A DNA stretch of 50,861 bases, taken from CBDCME01 sp965218865. GTDB lineage: Bacteria; Pseudomonadota; Alphaproteobacteria; JAAXGF01. A program made the translations under genes and the position numbers. Positions 1-10,052 of the stretch are shown here, one piece after another. A model generated the notes under the pieces. That model did no database searches and was not told the DNA's origin. It saw only the letters and a program-made list of their open reading frames with translations. How positions within the stretch are numbered: position 1 is the stretch's first letter; every line of letters begins with the position of its first letter. The DNA is taken from assembly GCA_965218865.1 (NCBI GenBank), contig CBDCME010000048.1, positions 1 to 50,861 on the forward strand. The letters are read 5' to 3'.

Positions 1-519
1 CGCCGCGCATCCGCATCGGCAGCACGGTGTGGGAGGCCGGATTCGGCCTTGAGAACCTCTTCTCCCGACTTACTACGACGGACGGCGGTCGCGACGGTGC
101 CGCCGAACATTAGACCAGCCGTGCGGACCAGCGTCGCGATGGCGGTGCCGACCTGAATGCCACCGTGGACAAGATGCAGGGATCGGGCAAGCCGTCGCGT
201 GTGGCCGAACGTATCTGGACGCCCCCCTGGTTGGCAAGCACGACTTCGAACGAAGAGCGGCATATGGGTCAGGTACCGTCGTATGTCCGGCCTCTCGATG
301 CAGCCGTTGTTGGCCGCGGGCCCGCATGGTTTTCGTGAGATCGGATCCATATCGCTTACGCGAGCTCCAAGGCTCTTCGTTCGGCAGCTGGTTTTTCCGA
401 CCCCGTCTCACTGACCGTTTGCCCCTACTTTGTTCCCCGTCCTGCCCGCACCCTGTTGGGGCCATCCGCGACCCCATGTTCCTGCTTGCCCTTCCTGGTC
501 CCGCTTCCTGGTCCCGGCC
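1..519. other. No recognisable gene; left flank of the IS110 element
   Basis: I see no convincing protein in either strand here. The open frames have low-complexity Arg/Pro/Ser composition typical of GC-rich shadow frames. The stretch lies directly downstream of the IS110 transposase stop on the minus strand, so part of it may be the non-coding tail of that element, but I could not place an end. Confidence 0.4.
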
Positions 520-1561
520 TTATCCAACGACCGCGCCGATCACCTTCGGCGCGCGGTAGCTCTCCCCTTTCACCATCAGCGCCCAGATGATGCGCGGCAT
601 CTTGTTCGCAAGGGCCACCGCGACCAGCTTGGGCGGCTTCTCCGCCAGCATCCTGCGAAGCCAGGGGTCCTCGATTTCCTTGCGTCGGCGGGCATGGCGG
701 ATCACCGACGTCGCCCCCAGAACCAACAGTCGTCGCAGGTCCCGCTCCCCCATCTTGGTGATTCGTCCCAGCCGCTGCCGCCCGCCCGTCGAGATTTCGC
801 GCGGCGTCAGGTCAATCCACGCCGCGAAGTCACGCCCCCGGGCGAAGCCCTCCATCGCCGGTGCGAAGGCGTACACCGCCATCGCGCCGACCTCTCCCAC
901 CCCCGGAATCGTCATCAGCCGCCGCAACTCTTCGTCCTCCCTCACGATCGACCGCATCTGCTGGTCGACCTCGTCGAGCTGCACGTTCAACTCGTCGATC
1001 CGGTCAAACAGTAAATCAGCCGTGGATACGACCAGTTCGGGGAGCGTTTCGGCGCACTCGGCAAACGCCTCCCACAGTTGCTCGACATTGGCCACGCCTC
1101 GCGGCGCAACCAGACCGAACTCCGCGAGGTGACCTCGCAACGCGTTGACCGTCTGCGTGCGCTGTCGAACCAGGAGCCCCCGCGTGCGGAACAACATCGA
1201 GCGCGCCTGGACCTGCGCCAGCCGGCTTGACCGCCACGAACCGCATCGTCGGACGCTGAGCCGCCTCGACGATCGCTGCCGCGTCGCGCGCGTCGCTCTT
1301 CTGTCGCTTCACGAACGCCCTCACGTATATCGGCGCAATCAACCGGACCTCGTGGCCGAGCGGTTGAATCTCCCGCCCCCAGTGATGGGCCACGCCGCAC
1401 GTCTCCATCACCACCAGGCACGGCGGCTGCAAAGCCAGGAACTCCAGCACCTTCCCGCGCGAGAGCTTCTTGCGCAGCACCGGTTCGCCGCTCGCCGTGG
1501 CTCCGTGCACTTGGAAACTGCTCTTCGAAATGTCGATGCCGATGATGCTAACGTTGTCCAT
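520..1561 (-). mobile_element. IS110-family transposase, frameshifted
   Basis: IS110-type DEDD transposase. The start at 1561 gives an N-terminal RuvC-like domain opening with GIDISKSSFQVHG (first acidic residue) and continuing to KSDARDAAAIVEAA. The C-terminal transposase_20 part has the helix-hairpin-helix-like MTIPGVGEVGAMA and ends near 520. The two halves lie in different frames. Near 1215-1225 the reading jumps after VAVKPA, and the sequence there looks like a 4-base insertion (a GGC duplication). Removing 4 bases gives about 345 aa, a normal IS110 length. No terminal inverted repeats are expected for this family. As it stands the transposase is inactive. The family is clear; the exact element ends are not. 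Confidence 0.85.
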
Positions 1562-1890
1562 GGGCGCTCCCCTTTTCCCCTCAACGCACACCGCGTGCGT
1601 TTGCTTCCTGGCGTATCGTGACGCCGTGGGAAGGGGGGCGTCCACTCCATCGGTTACCGCGCGCGGTTACCGCGCGCGAATCAGGGATTCCGGGGGTCGG
1701 CGGTCATTCGCAGCCATGTCGTGCCCGGATAGTGTTCAAATCCGGTTACGGTATGCTTCCGCAAATCGGAGAGGCTGAATCAGGCCGGCGGTGGAAACTC
1801 GGATGAATTCTGAAAAAGAACGCTAAAACAAATGGATACAAGACCAAGACGTACCGGAGACCGCTGGAAATCTCATAGAAATTAGGCCGT
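1562..1890. repeat. Non-coding stretch with a 13-bp tandem duplication
   Basis: No gene is seen between the IS110 start and the end of the truncated integrase. The unit CGGTTACCGCGCG occurs twice head to tail at 1651-1663 and 1664-1676. Near 1893-1910 the sequence GCCGTGTTGCACAAG resembles the terminus of a transposon that may have cut the neighbouring integrase. The latter is an impression from sequence alone. Confidence 0.4.
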
Positions 1891-2909
1891 GTTGCACAAG
1901 TATGACGCAAGTCATGCAGGCGGACGTCTTCGAGCCCGGCCTCCTTGCGAACGACCTGCCACGACGCGTTCAGCGTGCGCAGGCGGGTACCGCGCACGCG
2001 GCCGGGAAACACCCAGGGGTTGTCGGGCCGGCGCGGCAGCGCGGTGAGAACCTGTATCGCCGCTGGCGACAGCGGCACCGCCCGGGCTCCAGTCTTCGCA
2101 TCGCGCAGGCGCAGCTCATCGTGTTCGAGGTCGACGTGTTCCCATCGCAGCGTCACGACTTCGTTGCGCCGGCAGCCGGTCAGCATCAGCAGGCGCAGCG
2201 CCCCGGCGGCGCTGGTCGAGATCGCGCCCCGGGGTTCGAGCTCGGCGAGCACCCGGCCCAGCCGGTCGAACTCCTGCTCCGACAAGAAGCGCTCGCGTCC
2301 GCGCGTCGGATATTTCTGGATGAACCGGCAGGGATTGCCCCCGGCCGGCGCCTCGCCCGACTTCGCGGCCGTGTAGAACAGCCGGGAGAGCAGCGAGACC
2401 GCTTGGTTCGCCATGACCGGCTTTTCGCGCAGCCGGTAGTGCAGCGCCGCAACGTGGTCGGGCGTGACCTCGCTCAGGCGAAGAGCCCCGAAGCGCGGCA
2501 GCAGGAACTTGTCTAGGATATGGCGGCATCCGCGCTGGGTGGTCGGCTTGCAGCGCACGGCGACGTGCTCGGTCATGTACCGCTCGGCCATCTCGGCGAG
2601 CGTCGGCCCGTTGGCCGAGGGCGAATCTGCGCCCGGCCGGCGCGGCGTCTCGCCGGCCTTGAGGCTGGCGATCAGTCTCCCCGCCTCGCGGCGCGCCCGT
2701 TCGGGCGTCCACACACCATGGCGGCCGATGGTGACGCGCCGGGATTTCCCCTGGGCGCGGGTGTGCACCATGTAGACCTTCGAGCCGGTGGGATGGACGC
2801 GCACGCCGAAGCCGGACAGGTCGCGGTCCCAGAAGACGGCTTCGCGCTCGGCGACCGGAAGGGCGTCGACCGCGCGCCGGGAAAGGACGAGCTTGTTCGG
2901 GCTTCGCAT
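1746..2909 (-). pseudogene. Tyrosine recombinase/integrase, C-terminus replaced
   Basis: Phage/island-type tyrosine integrase with the N-terminal DUF4102-like arm-binding domain (FWDRDLSGFGVRVHPTG), a SAM-like core-binding domain and a catalytic domain. The catalytic Arg is seen in TGCRRNEVVTLRW and the H-x-x-R box in HDLRHTCA. Just after that box, at about 1900, homology stops: the second Arg/His and the nucleophilic Tyr are missing, and the last roughly 50 residues are an unrelated hydrophobic tail. It lies 38 bp from a second, related integrase in the same orientation, and the two share the sequence around the HDLRHT box. It should be catalytically dead. Confidence 0.85.
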
Positions 2910-2947
2910 GGCGGGCTCCCGTGAGAAGTTGCGTCGGCGCGGGCGCG

Positions 2948-4132
2948 CTACCGGCCGTCGGGCGGCGCGAGCCTGGGCCCGAGGTCGTCGCCGACGTTGG
3001 CCGTGGCATGGCGCACCGAGTCGCGGGCAAGATGCGCGTACCGCGCGGTCGTGGTCACCATCCGGTGACCGAGCAGGTCGCCGATCATCGGCAGGCCCTC
3101 GCCGAGCGCGAGGGCGCGGGAGGCGAACGTGTGTCTCAAGTCATGCAGGCGGACGTCTTCGAGCCCCGCGCGCTTGCGCACGCGGTCCCAGGAGTCGTTG
3201 AGGTTGACCAGGCGGGCGCCCGTCTTCCGGCCCGGGAACACCCACGGATTGCCGGGCGTGCGGGAGAGGCCGGCGAACACTCTCGCGACGGCGGGGGTCA
3301 GCGGCACCATCCGCGTGCCGGTCTTCGTGTCGGGGAGGCGCATCTCGCCGGTGTCGAAGTTGAGGTCGTCCCAGCGAAGGCCGAGGATTTCGTTGCGCCG
3401 GCATCCGGTCAGCACGAGGAGGCGGATGGCCGACGCGGCATGGGTCGAGGCAAGCCGCTCGCCGGGAGCCGCCCGGAGCGCCTCGCCGAGCCGGTAGAGT
3501 TCCTCGCGGGTGAGGAACCGCTCGTGCTTCTCGACCCTGAAGCGGGGCACGCTCCGGGCGGGATTGCTACCCGAGGGGCGCCAGCCCCACGCATCCGCCA
3601 AGTTAAACATCTTGACCAGAATGTCGGCCGCCCGGTTGGCGACGGTCGGCATGTGGTGCAGGCTGTTGTGAAAGGCGAGGATGTCCTTGTACTCGACGTC
3701 CGCGACGAGGCGCCCGCCGAGGGCCGGCACGATATGCTTGCGGAGCATGAGCCGGTAATGGGAGACGGTCAGGGGCTTGCAGTGCATCGCGACGTATTCG
3801 CGCTCGTAGCGCCCGGCGAGGTCGGCGACCGTCGGGTCGGGCTCGGGCTCGGGCGGAACCGGCGGCTGTCCGGTCTTGATGCGCGCGATGATGTCGGTGG
3901 CCTTCTTGCGGGCGTGGTCGACGGAGAAGTTGGGGTCGCCATGCCGGCCGAGGCTGACGCGCTTGGAGCGGCCGAAGGCGCGCGTCTGGACGACGAAAAC
4001 CTTCTTGCCCGAGGGATATACTCGAACGCCGAAGCCGGGAAGGTCGTCGTCCCAGAAGATGGCGTCCTTGCCGTTGACCGAGAGGTGGTCGACGGTACGC
4101 TTGGTGAGGGTGCGGTACTGGCGTTCGACCAT
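2948..4132 (-). CDS. Tyrosine recombinase/integrase, apparently intact
   Basis: Full-length tyrosine integrase of about 394 aa when started at the ATG at 4132 (MVERQYRTLTKRTV). An in-frame start at 4216 would add 28 residues unlike the family. The N-terminal DUF4102-like domain reads FWDDDLPGFGVRVYPSG. The catalytic set is complete: TGCRRNEILGLRW (Arg), HDLRHTFASRAL (His-x-x-Arg), LLGHRMVTTTARYAHL (His and the nucleophilic Tyr). It resembles integrases of genomic islands. No attachment-site repeat or tRNA gene was found beside it, and the truncated paralogue is immediately downstream. The island it once mobilised may be what removed the 5' part of cheA. Confidence 0.88.
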   Translation of the reverse strand: MVERQYRTLTKRTVDHLSVNGKDAIFWDDDLPGFGVRVYPSGKKVFVVQTRAFGRSKRVSLGRHGDPNFSVDHARKKATDIIARIKTGQPPVPPEPEPDPTVADLAGRYEREYVAMHCKPLTVSHYRLMLRKHIVPALGGRLVADVEYKDILAFHNSLHHMPTVANRAADILVKMFNLADAWGWRPSGSNPARSVPRFRVEKHERFLTREELYRLGEALRAAPGERLASTHAASAIRLLVLTGCRRNEILGLRWDDLNFDTGEMRLPDTKTGTRMVPLTPAVARVFAGLSRTPGNPWVFPGRKTGARLVNLNDSWDRVRKRAGLEDVRLHDLRHTFASRALALGEGLPMIGDLLGHRMVTTTARYAHLARDSVRHATANVGDDLGPRLAPPDGR

Positions 4133-4378
4133 GGTGCGGAGATCCTTCGAGGCGGTTTCTGCGCGACGATTTCGGGTAACCGACCCGTAAGCGCAGAGGT
4201 AGCATGGTGACGGCAACAGTGGACGTAGGCTGTGACGGCCTCATCGCTGGGTTGGCAAGGTGATGGACAGTATAGCGATGGGGAATAGTCACGTCAATAC
4301 AATCGCTTATCGCACGCCAGCGCACCGTAGGAGCGGCATGCGGCGACACGTGAAACGAGGCCGAATCGGCTTCAGATT

Positions 4379-5299
4379 TTGATGTATCTAATCGATACCA
4401 ATGGCATCGTGGCCGCCACCGGCCAGTTGGCCGTGGGCGGTAACGACGGCGCCGAGTCCGAGGAGGCCGCGCAAAAGGTCCAGGAAGACACGGTGTCGAT
4501 GCTGTTGTTCCGGGCCGGAAACGAGACCCCGAAGGCGGTGCCGCTGGCCCTGATCGCGCGGCTCGAGGAAATCGAGCATTCGGCGATCGAGGACTACGAC
4601 AACCGGCGGGTGGTGCAGTACCGCGATCAGTTGATGTCCTTGATCCCGATTTCGGCCGATCAGAAATTAGTGGGGGAGGGTCGCCAACCGGTCCTGGTCT
4701 TCGCCAACGGAGACCGCAGCATGGACCTCTTGGTCGACGAGATCGTCGACATCGTCGATGCCAAGTTGGAGATCAAGCTTTCGGGCGAGAAACCGGGTCT
4801 TGTCGGCAGCGCGGTGCTGTCCGACAAAGCGACCGAGATTATCGACGCCGGATACTATTTGGCCCAAGCTTACAGCGACTGGTTCAAGCGCGGCGGCGGC
4901 GAGGGTTCCAGGGGACAGCCCAAGCGCGTGCTCCTGATCGATGACAGCCCCTTCTTCCACAATCTTCTGTCGCCGCTATTGGCCGGCGCCGGCTACGAAG
5001 TGTTGGCCGCCGCCGACGCCGACGAGGCCCTGAGCGTTCTGGAGAAGGACGGGGATTTCGACGTCATCGTGAGCGATATCGAAATGCCGGGCATGGACGG
5101 ATTCGATTTCGCCAAGGTCTGCCATGGCGACGAGCGCTGGCGCGACACCCCGATCGTGGCCTTGTCATCGCATACCTCGGCGACGGACATCGAACGCGTC
5201 CGCGAGGCGGGCTTCACCGATTACGTCGCCAAATTCGATCGTGACGCTCTGTTGTCGGCTCTGTCGCAGTCGCTCAACCTGACGAAAGGTGCCGCATGA
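4379..5299 (+). pseudogene. CheA C-terminal remnant: CheW-like (P5) plus receiver domain
   Basis: About 306 aa. The first part (to about residue 180) is a CheW-like domain with PVLVFANGDRSMDLLVDEIVDIV and PGLVGSAVLSDKATEIIDAGYYL. The second part is a receiver domain (about 188-300) with acidic pair VLLIDDSP, phospho-acceptor Asp in VSDIEMPGMDG, Ser in VALSSHTS and Lys in YVAKFD. A CheV would have this same layout and length. I prefer the tail of a hybrid CheA kinase because the next genes are cheW-cheY-cheB-cheR, the usual alphaproteobacterial che order, and because the upstream side is an integrase/IS region where the P1-P4 domains would have been. The last bases overlap cheW (ATGA). Confidence 0.7.
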
Positions 5300-5778
5300 C
5301 CCAGATTTCGAAATCGGTATCGCTTGGCGCTTCCCCGGACGTGAACCGAGAATTCGTCACGATCATGATCGACGAGCAGTGGTTCGGCATCCCCGTGCTC
5401 GCGGTTCAGGACGTTCTCGGACCCCAGCGCATCACCCCCATTCCCGCGGCCCCGCCGGATGTCGCCGGGTCGTTGAACCTGAGGGGACGCATCGTCACCG
5501 CGATCGACGTTCGGGTCCGGCTCAAGTTGCCGCCCAGGGAGGACTCGGGACCGCAAATGAGCGCCGTCGTGGAGCACGAGGGCGAGCTTTACAGTCTCTT
5601 GATCGACAGGGTCGGAGAGGTCCTAAGCTTGCCGGCCGACCGATTCGAACGCAATCCCGACACCCTCGACCCGCACTGGCGTGACGTATCGGCTGGTATC
5701 TACCGACTGGACGAACGCCTCCTGGTCGTGCTCGAGGTCAAGAATCTGCTCGCCACGAGCCGATCGAAGGCCGCCTGA
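5296..5778 (+). CDS. Chemotaxis coupling protein CheW
   Basis: 160 aa, one CheW domain, with the core GSLNLRGRIVTAIDVRVRL that is diagnostic of the family. It couples membrane chemoreceptors to the CheA kinase in the polar receptor array. The start overlaps the stop of the upstream cheA remnant by 4 bases (ATGA), so the two are translationally coupled. The open frame is intact. With CheA truncated and CheR/CheB damaged in this sequence, it may no longer work in a complete pathway. Confidence 0.92.
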   Translation: MTQISKSVSLGASPDVNREFVTIMIDEQWFGIPVLAVQDVLGPQRITPIPAAPPDVAGSLNLRGRIVTAIDVRVRLKLPPREDSGPQMSAVVEHEGELYSLLIDRVGEVLSLPADRFERNPDTLDPHWRDVSAGIYRLDERLLVVLEVKNLLATSRSKAA

Positions 5779-5831
5779 CCGGGTGTCGAAAATCTTGCCA
5801 TGCCAGGGTTCGGAAAAATAGGAGGGGTGCC

Positions 5832-6197
5832 ATGAAATCATGCCTGATCGCCGATGATTCCAAAGTAATCCGCACCGTTGCGCGGCGGATCCTCGAAGGC
5901 CTCGAATTCGAGATTTCGGAAGCCGTCGATGGCAGGGAAGCACTGGCGCTCTGTCACCGCGGAATGCCCGACGCCATTCTCCTGGACTGGAATATGCCGG
6001 TGATGAGTGGGATCGACTTTCTTCGCGAGTTGCGGAGCACGGACGGGGGCGAGGAACCCGTCGTCGTCTTCTGCACCACGGAAAACGATATCGGACATAT
6101 TCAGGAAGCGATGGCCGCGGGGGCGAATGAATACATCATGAAGCCGTTCGACAGCGATGTCATCAAACTGAAATTTTCCGAGGTCGGGCTTGTATAA
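5832..6197 (+). CDS. Chemotaxis response regulator CheY
   Basis: 121-aa single receiver domain that would carry the signal from CheA to the flagellar switch (FliM/FliN). Acidic pocket LIADDSK, phospho-acceptor Asp in LLDWNMPVMSG, Thr in FCTTENDIGHI and Lys in NEYIMKPFD are all present. The CTTENDIGHIQEAM stretch is typical of alphaproteobacterial CheY. A strong ribosome site (AGGAGGGG) precedes the ATG. The stop overlaps the cheB start (TAATG). Intact. Confidence 0.94.
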   Translation: MKSCLIADDSKVIRTVARRILEGLEFEISEAVDGREALALCHRGMPDAILLDWNMPVMSGIDFLRELRSTDGGEEPVVVFCTTENDIGHIQEAMAAGANEYIMKPFDSDVIKLKFSEVGLV

Positions 6198-7384
6198 TGT
6201 TGCAGACGCCTGTTTCGGTATCGCCCGTCGATGAGGGGACGGGAAGTGCGTACGGGGGACCTTACCGCGTAACGGTAGTCGACGACTCGGCGGTCATTCG
6301 AGGTTTGATCACGCGGGCGCTCGAAAGCGATCCGCAGATCAAGATCGTGGCTTCCCTCGGAAACGGATTGAAGGCGGTCGAGTCCATTGCCCGCGTCGAC
6401 ACCGAAGTGATGGTTCTCGACAACGAGATGCCGGTCATGGACGGCATTACCGCTCTCCCCAAGATTATCAGGGCCAAGCCCAACCTCAAGGTTATCATGG
6501 CCTCGACGCTGACGACGAAGAACGCGGCGATCAGCTTGCGGGCGCTCGCGAATGGCGCGGCCGATTATATTTCCAAGCCGACGTCAAGGACGGAACTGCA
6601 CGGTGGGTCGGAGTTTCGCGACGAACTCCTGGCCAAGGTGAAGGCTCTCGGGGCGGCTTATCGGGGGACGGTCGGTCTCGCCTTGCCGGAGGGCGCCAAC
6701 GCCGAATCACCGTTAAAAGAAAAAGCGCGCGCGGCCCCGGACAGACACGGGGTGGCGCTTTATTCCTCCATGTGGATCGTTCTGGCGCGACCCAGTCACT
6801 ACAGTCCCAAAATCCTCGCCATCGGGAGCTCGACTGGCGGACCGCAGGCATTGTTCACGGTTCTGGGGGGGCTAAAGCGACCCGTTTCCGTGCCCATCTT
6901 GATCGCCCAGCACATGCCGAAAAAATTCACCGCGATACTTGCGAAGCACATTGGGTAAAACTGCGGCTTGCCGTGCAAGGAAGGCGAGGATGGCGAGGTC
7001 GTCAAGCCCGATCACGCCTATGTCGCCCCCGGTGATTTTCACATGTCGATCACGGGAAACCGGGACGAGGCTAAGATTCGCCTTACCCAGGGCCCGCCCA
7101 TCAACTATTGCCGCCCATCCGTCGATCCCTCGCTTGAAAGCGTCGTGCGGACCTACGGCGCGCGCGCCCTGGGAGTCATCCTGACGGGTATGGGCCACGA
7201 TGGCTTGAACGGCGGCAAGGCCCTCGCCGCCGCCGGCGGATCGGTTATCGCCCAGGACGAGGATACAAGTGTCGTTTGGGGCATGCCCGGCGCCGTCGCT
7301 ACGGCGGGTGTCTGCTGTGCCGTACTCCCGGTCTCTAATATCGCGTCGCGGATCGACGAACTCGCAGGAGAAGTGGGGCGATGA
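6197..7384 (+). pseudogene. CheB protein-glutamate methylesterase with in-frame TAA
   Basis: CheB removes methyl groups from chemoreceptors. An N-terminal receiver (VVDDSAVIRG; phospho-acceptor Asp in MVLDNEMPVMDG) is joined by a linker to the methylesterase domain. The catalytic Ser is in IGSSTGGPQAL and the His in AQHMPKKFTA. Right after this, codon 254 (6956-6958) is TAA. The frame then continues unchanged through APGDFHMSITG and the catalytic Asp in LTGMGHDGLNGG to 7384, for 395 codons in all. So this is one substitution-type stop, not a frameshift, and it separates Ser/His from Asp. Upstream initiation is coupled to cheY. Nonsense mutation or base-calling error cannot be distinguished from sequence alone. 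Confidence 0.9.
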
Positions 7385-7394
7385 AATCCGAAGA

Positions 7395-7402
7395 TTTCGA
7401 TT
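7395..7402. repeat. 8-bp target duplication of the IS1595-type element
   Basis: TTTCGATT at 7395-7402 recurs at 7928-7935, directly outside the element ends. Eight bases is the usual duplication for IS1595-type insertions. Joining the flanks restores the cheR frame. Confidence 0.88.
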
Positions 7403-7927
7403 GGCTCAGTTCGTGAACCGTATGCATGGCTTCGCCATGGCTGCGGCCAAGCATGCTCTCGGGGTCGGTCGGTCGGCGAGTTCGATGAGATGGAACCAGC
7501 GCAGGTAACTGTCGAGATACTTGGTGGCGATGCCGCGGTAGCGTCGCAGGAAGCCCTTGAGTTGGCTATGACGGCTGTTGACCGTCTGGATGTGCAGGGC
7601 GCCGCGTACCCGTTCTCCGGCGGAGAGATTGACCGTCTCGTGGCGGATGGCGAGCGCCGCTGCGGCGGGCGGGTAACAGCGGCTGGCGTCGGAGACGAGC
7701 AAGGCATCCGGGGCAATGACCGGTTCCATTTCGATTTCATCAGTGACCTATTGAAACAACGTTCGGGATTGGTCCTTTCCAAGGAAAAGGGCTATCTGGT
7801 CGAAAGCCGACTGGCTCCGGTCGCCCGCAAGCGCGCCAGTCTCGAAACCGCTCGTGATCCATCTCCTCGCTCCCCTAAACAAACCGCGAACATTCTACCA
7901 CAATGCATACCAAATGCGAACTGAGCC
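7403..7927 (-). mobile_element. IS1595-type element, internally deleted and carrying a piece of cheR
   Basis: 525-bp element. The ends match as inverted repeats: GGCTCAGTTCG, six unrelated bases, then GTATGCAT at the left, and the same pattern reversed at the right. The minus strand keeps a short transposase start (ATGGATCACGAGCGG, about 7875) and the C-terminal catalytic part at 7727-7406 (VSDASRCYPPAAAALA; NSRHSQLKGFLRRYRGIATK, the typical ISXO2-like end). The middle of the transposase is missing. In its place, 7729-7835 holds a copy of the start of cheR in plus orientation. Confidence 0.85.
7729..7835 (+). repeat. Copy of the cheR 5' coding sequence inside the IS1595-type element
   Basis: The stretch matches 7928 to about 8028, the true cheR start. 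This copy reads QRSGLVLSKEKGY and VESRLAPVARKR, the expected CheR sequence. The copy in the cheR frame lacks two groups of three bases (reading QRSLVLSK and ESRWLVARKR). The copy inside the element therefore looks more ancestral than the gene itself. Confidence 0.85.
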
Positions 7928-8445
7928 TTTCGATTTCATCAGTGACCTATTGAAACAACGTTCATTGGTCCTTTCCAAGGAAAAGGGCTATCTGGTCGAA
8001 AGCCGATGGCTCGTCGCCCGCAAGCGCGGCATGGCCGGACTGGACGATCTCGTCCAAGCGATTCGTATCGGTCGTGACGAGCCATTGTTGCGCGACGTCA
8101 CCGAGGCGATGACCACCAACGAGTCGTTCTTTTTTCGTGACAAGCGGCCCTTCGATCAATTCCGCGAGATCGTTCTTCCGCGTTTGCTGGAAAGGCGCTC
8201 GACCACCGGGGTCATCCGGATTTGGAGCGCCGCCTGCTCGACCGGCCAGGAACCCTATTCCATCGCGATGTGCCTTCGCGAGGAGGCGAAGAAGGTGAGG
8301 CATACGCGCTTCGAGATCATCGCCACCGACATCTCGACGGAAGTACTCGAGAAATCCAAGGCCGGAATGTATTCCCAGTTCGAGGTGCAGCGCGGTTTGC
8401 CGGTACAGATGATGCTGAAATACTTTTCACAGGTGAATGAGTTAT

Positions 8446-9757
8446 CACTAGTGTCCGGTTAAAAAGCGAATAGATTCAATTGGTTGGTTATTTGCGGTGG
8501 GTTGCGTCTGTTTTCGTCTTTGGTAAGTGCTTGATGTAGAGGCATTTTCTCGAAGAGGGTCAGCGAGAGGATCTGTAGCAAAGTGTAGAGCGAGGCGTCC
8601 AAGTCGAGGCGCTTCTTGACGATGGCGACGAGGACGTAGACCGAGACGGCGATCCAGATCTGCGTCTTCACCGCGTTTTCCGAGGTTCCGAAGAATTGCT
8701 TGATCTGAAGATGTTGCTTGATCCACCTGAAGAAGAGCTCCACTTGCCAGCGGCTTTTGTAGAGGGCGCAAATGGTGGCAGCGGGAAGGGAGAAGTTGTT
8801 GGTGATGAACACCAACATCTTGCCGGACTCGGGGTCTTTGAAGCGGATGCGCCGCAGAAGTTCGGGATAATCCGTCTTGGTGCAGATGCCGTCCAAGGAG
8901 ATGGTCTGGTCGCAAACGATGCCCGCCGGGCGATCCGATGCCGCCGAATAGACGCGGTGAGCATCCATGTTCGATTTGGCGCGGGTGACGAAGGAGGCCC
9001 CAGCTTGATGCAACACATGAAGGCGGGCAAAGTCGACGTAGCCACGATCCACGACGTAGATCGCTCCGGCTTCCGGTATCAGCATATCGAGGGCATGAAC
9101 GTCGTGCAGCTTGCCGTCCGAGATATGGATGAAACTCGGTACGTTGCCCCGCAGGTCGAGCAATGTGTGCATCTTCACAGCCGCTTTGGTGGCACGGAAG
9201 TGCGCCCACGGAAAGACCGACAGGCACAGAGCGATGGTCGTCGAGTCCAGGGCGTAGACGGTGTTGGTTAGCTCCAACTCCAGTTCTTCGCCGGCGTACA
9301 GCTTCCTCGCCACGGTGATCAGCCGCTGGGCCAACTCCGCGTGGATACGCCAGTCGCGCCTTTCGTTGGCATCGGCCAGCGTCGAGCGCCGGACCGGCCG
9401 GCGGAAGCCCATGTGATAGAGGTTCGACGCTTGGACCGAGAGGCAAGCCTCGATGTCGCGCAGGCTCTCCCGGTAGGTCAGCTGGGCGAAGGCCATGGCC
9501 CGGTATTGCTCGGCGCAGGAAAGCGCCGGACCCGGTGATCGCTGCCGTACAGATTGACGATCCGCGTGAAGGTCGTCCAGGGCACGAAACCCATGAGTTG
9601 GGCGAAAAGGGTCTTGCCGGTATTCATGAGCATCTCCTCGGAAAAACTCCGAAAAGTGCTCCATCCAATTCAAATCGACACCACCCATTTTCGCTTCAAA
9701 CCCTGCAGAAATATTGCCTTCCGTCGCCAAAACCGTTCAGTTAACCGGACAGCAGTG
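8446..9757 (-). mobile_element. IS4-family insertion sequence inside cheR, transposase frameshifted
   Basis: 1,312-bp element with ends CACTAGTGTCCGGTTAA and the imperfect inverse of CACTGCTGTCCGGTTAA. It is flanked by the 9-bp direct repeat ATGAGTTAT (8437-8445 and 9758-9766). The transposase runs on the minus strand from 9627 (MNTGKTLFAQLMGFVPW) to 8459. It has the IS4-type first Asp in ALDSTTIALCLSVFPWA, the second Asp in VVDRGYVDFARL, and the Y-R-x6-E signature region YKSRWQVELFFRWIKQ. Near 9525 one base is missing (CGCTTTCC where CGCCTTTCC would keep frame before LSCAEQYRAMAF). Repaired length is about 389 aa. The element should not make transposase unless the frameshift is an error. Confidence 0.92.
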
Positions 9758-10052
9758 ATGAGTTATGGCAAATCGACGCGTCGATCAGGGCGATGATCCA
9801 GTTCCGCACCCTTAATCTTCTCGACGACATCACCGCGCTCGGCGCCTTCGATGTCGTGTTCTGCCGCAACGTGCTGATTTACTTCGACGCATCGACCAAA
9901 GGGACGGTATTGCAAAGAATCAGCCGTTTGATGCCGGCGGATGGATTCCTCTTCCTCGGAGGCGCGAATCCGTGTTTGGTGTTAGCGATGCCTTTCAACA
10001 GATGAACGGACAGCGCGGGATTTACATGACAGCGCCGCGAACCGCGCAATAG

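Larger units (their letters stand above)
7381..10052 (+). pseudogene. CheR chemoreceptor methyltransferase, broken by two IS and a frameshift
   Basis: SAM-dependent methyltransferase that methylates chemoreceptors. The start is at 7381 (MKSEDFD), with the ATGA overlap to cheB. An IS1595-type element (7403-7927) interrupts codon 8, and an IS4 element (8446-9757) interrupts the domain after MMLKYFSQVNEL. Excising both with one copy of each target duplication rejoins the frame: AMTTNESFFFRD and WSAACSTGQEPYSIAM (SAM site), then VNELWQIDASI, then FDVVFCRNVLIYFD. Near 9965 a base is missing (GGC GCG AA TCC), after which the proper end ESVFGVSDAFQQM appears in another frame and stops at 10052. The repaired protein is about 272 aa, a normal CheR length. 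Confidence 0.93.

Noticed and set aside
73..477. A 134-codon minus-strand open frame near the left edge
   Set aside because: Arg/Ser/Pro-rich composition without domains, beside an IS110 element; no support as a gene.
2921..4210. A 429-codon plus-strand open frame
   Set aside because: Antisense of the intact integrase; typical of high-GC codon structure.
4217..4378. A tRNA gene as integrase attachment site
   Set aside because: No cloverleaf or CCA-type 3' end could be found in this gap or beside the integrases.
4379..5299. Calling this gene cheV
   Set aside because: Domain order and length fit CheV, but the che gene order and the truncated context favour a CheA tail. Kept as an alternative, not excluded.
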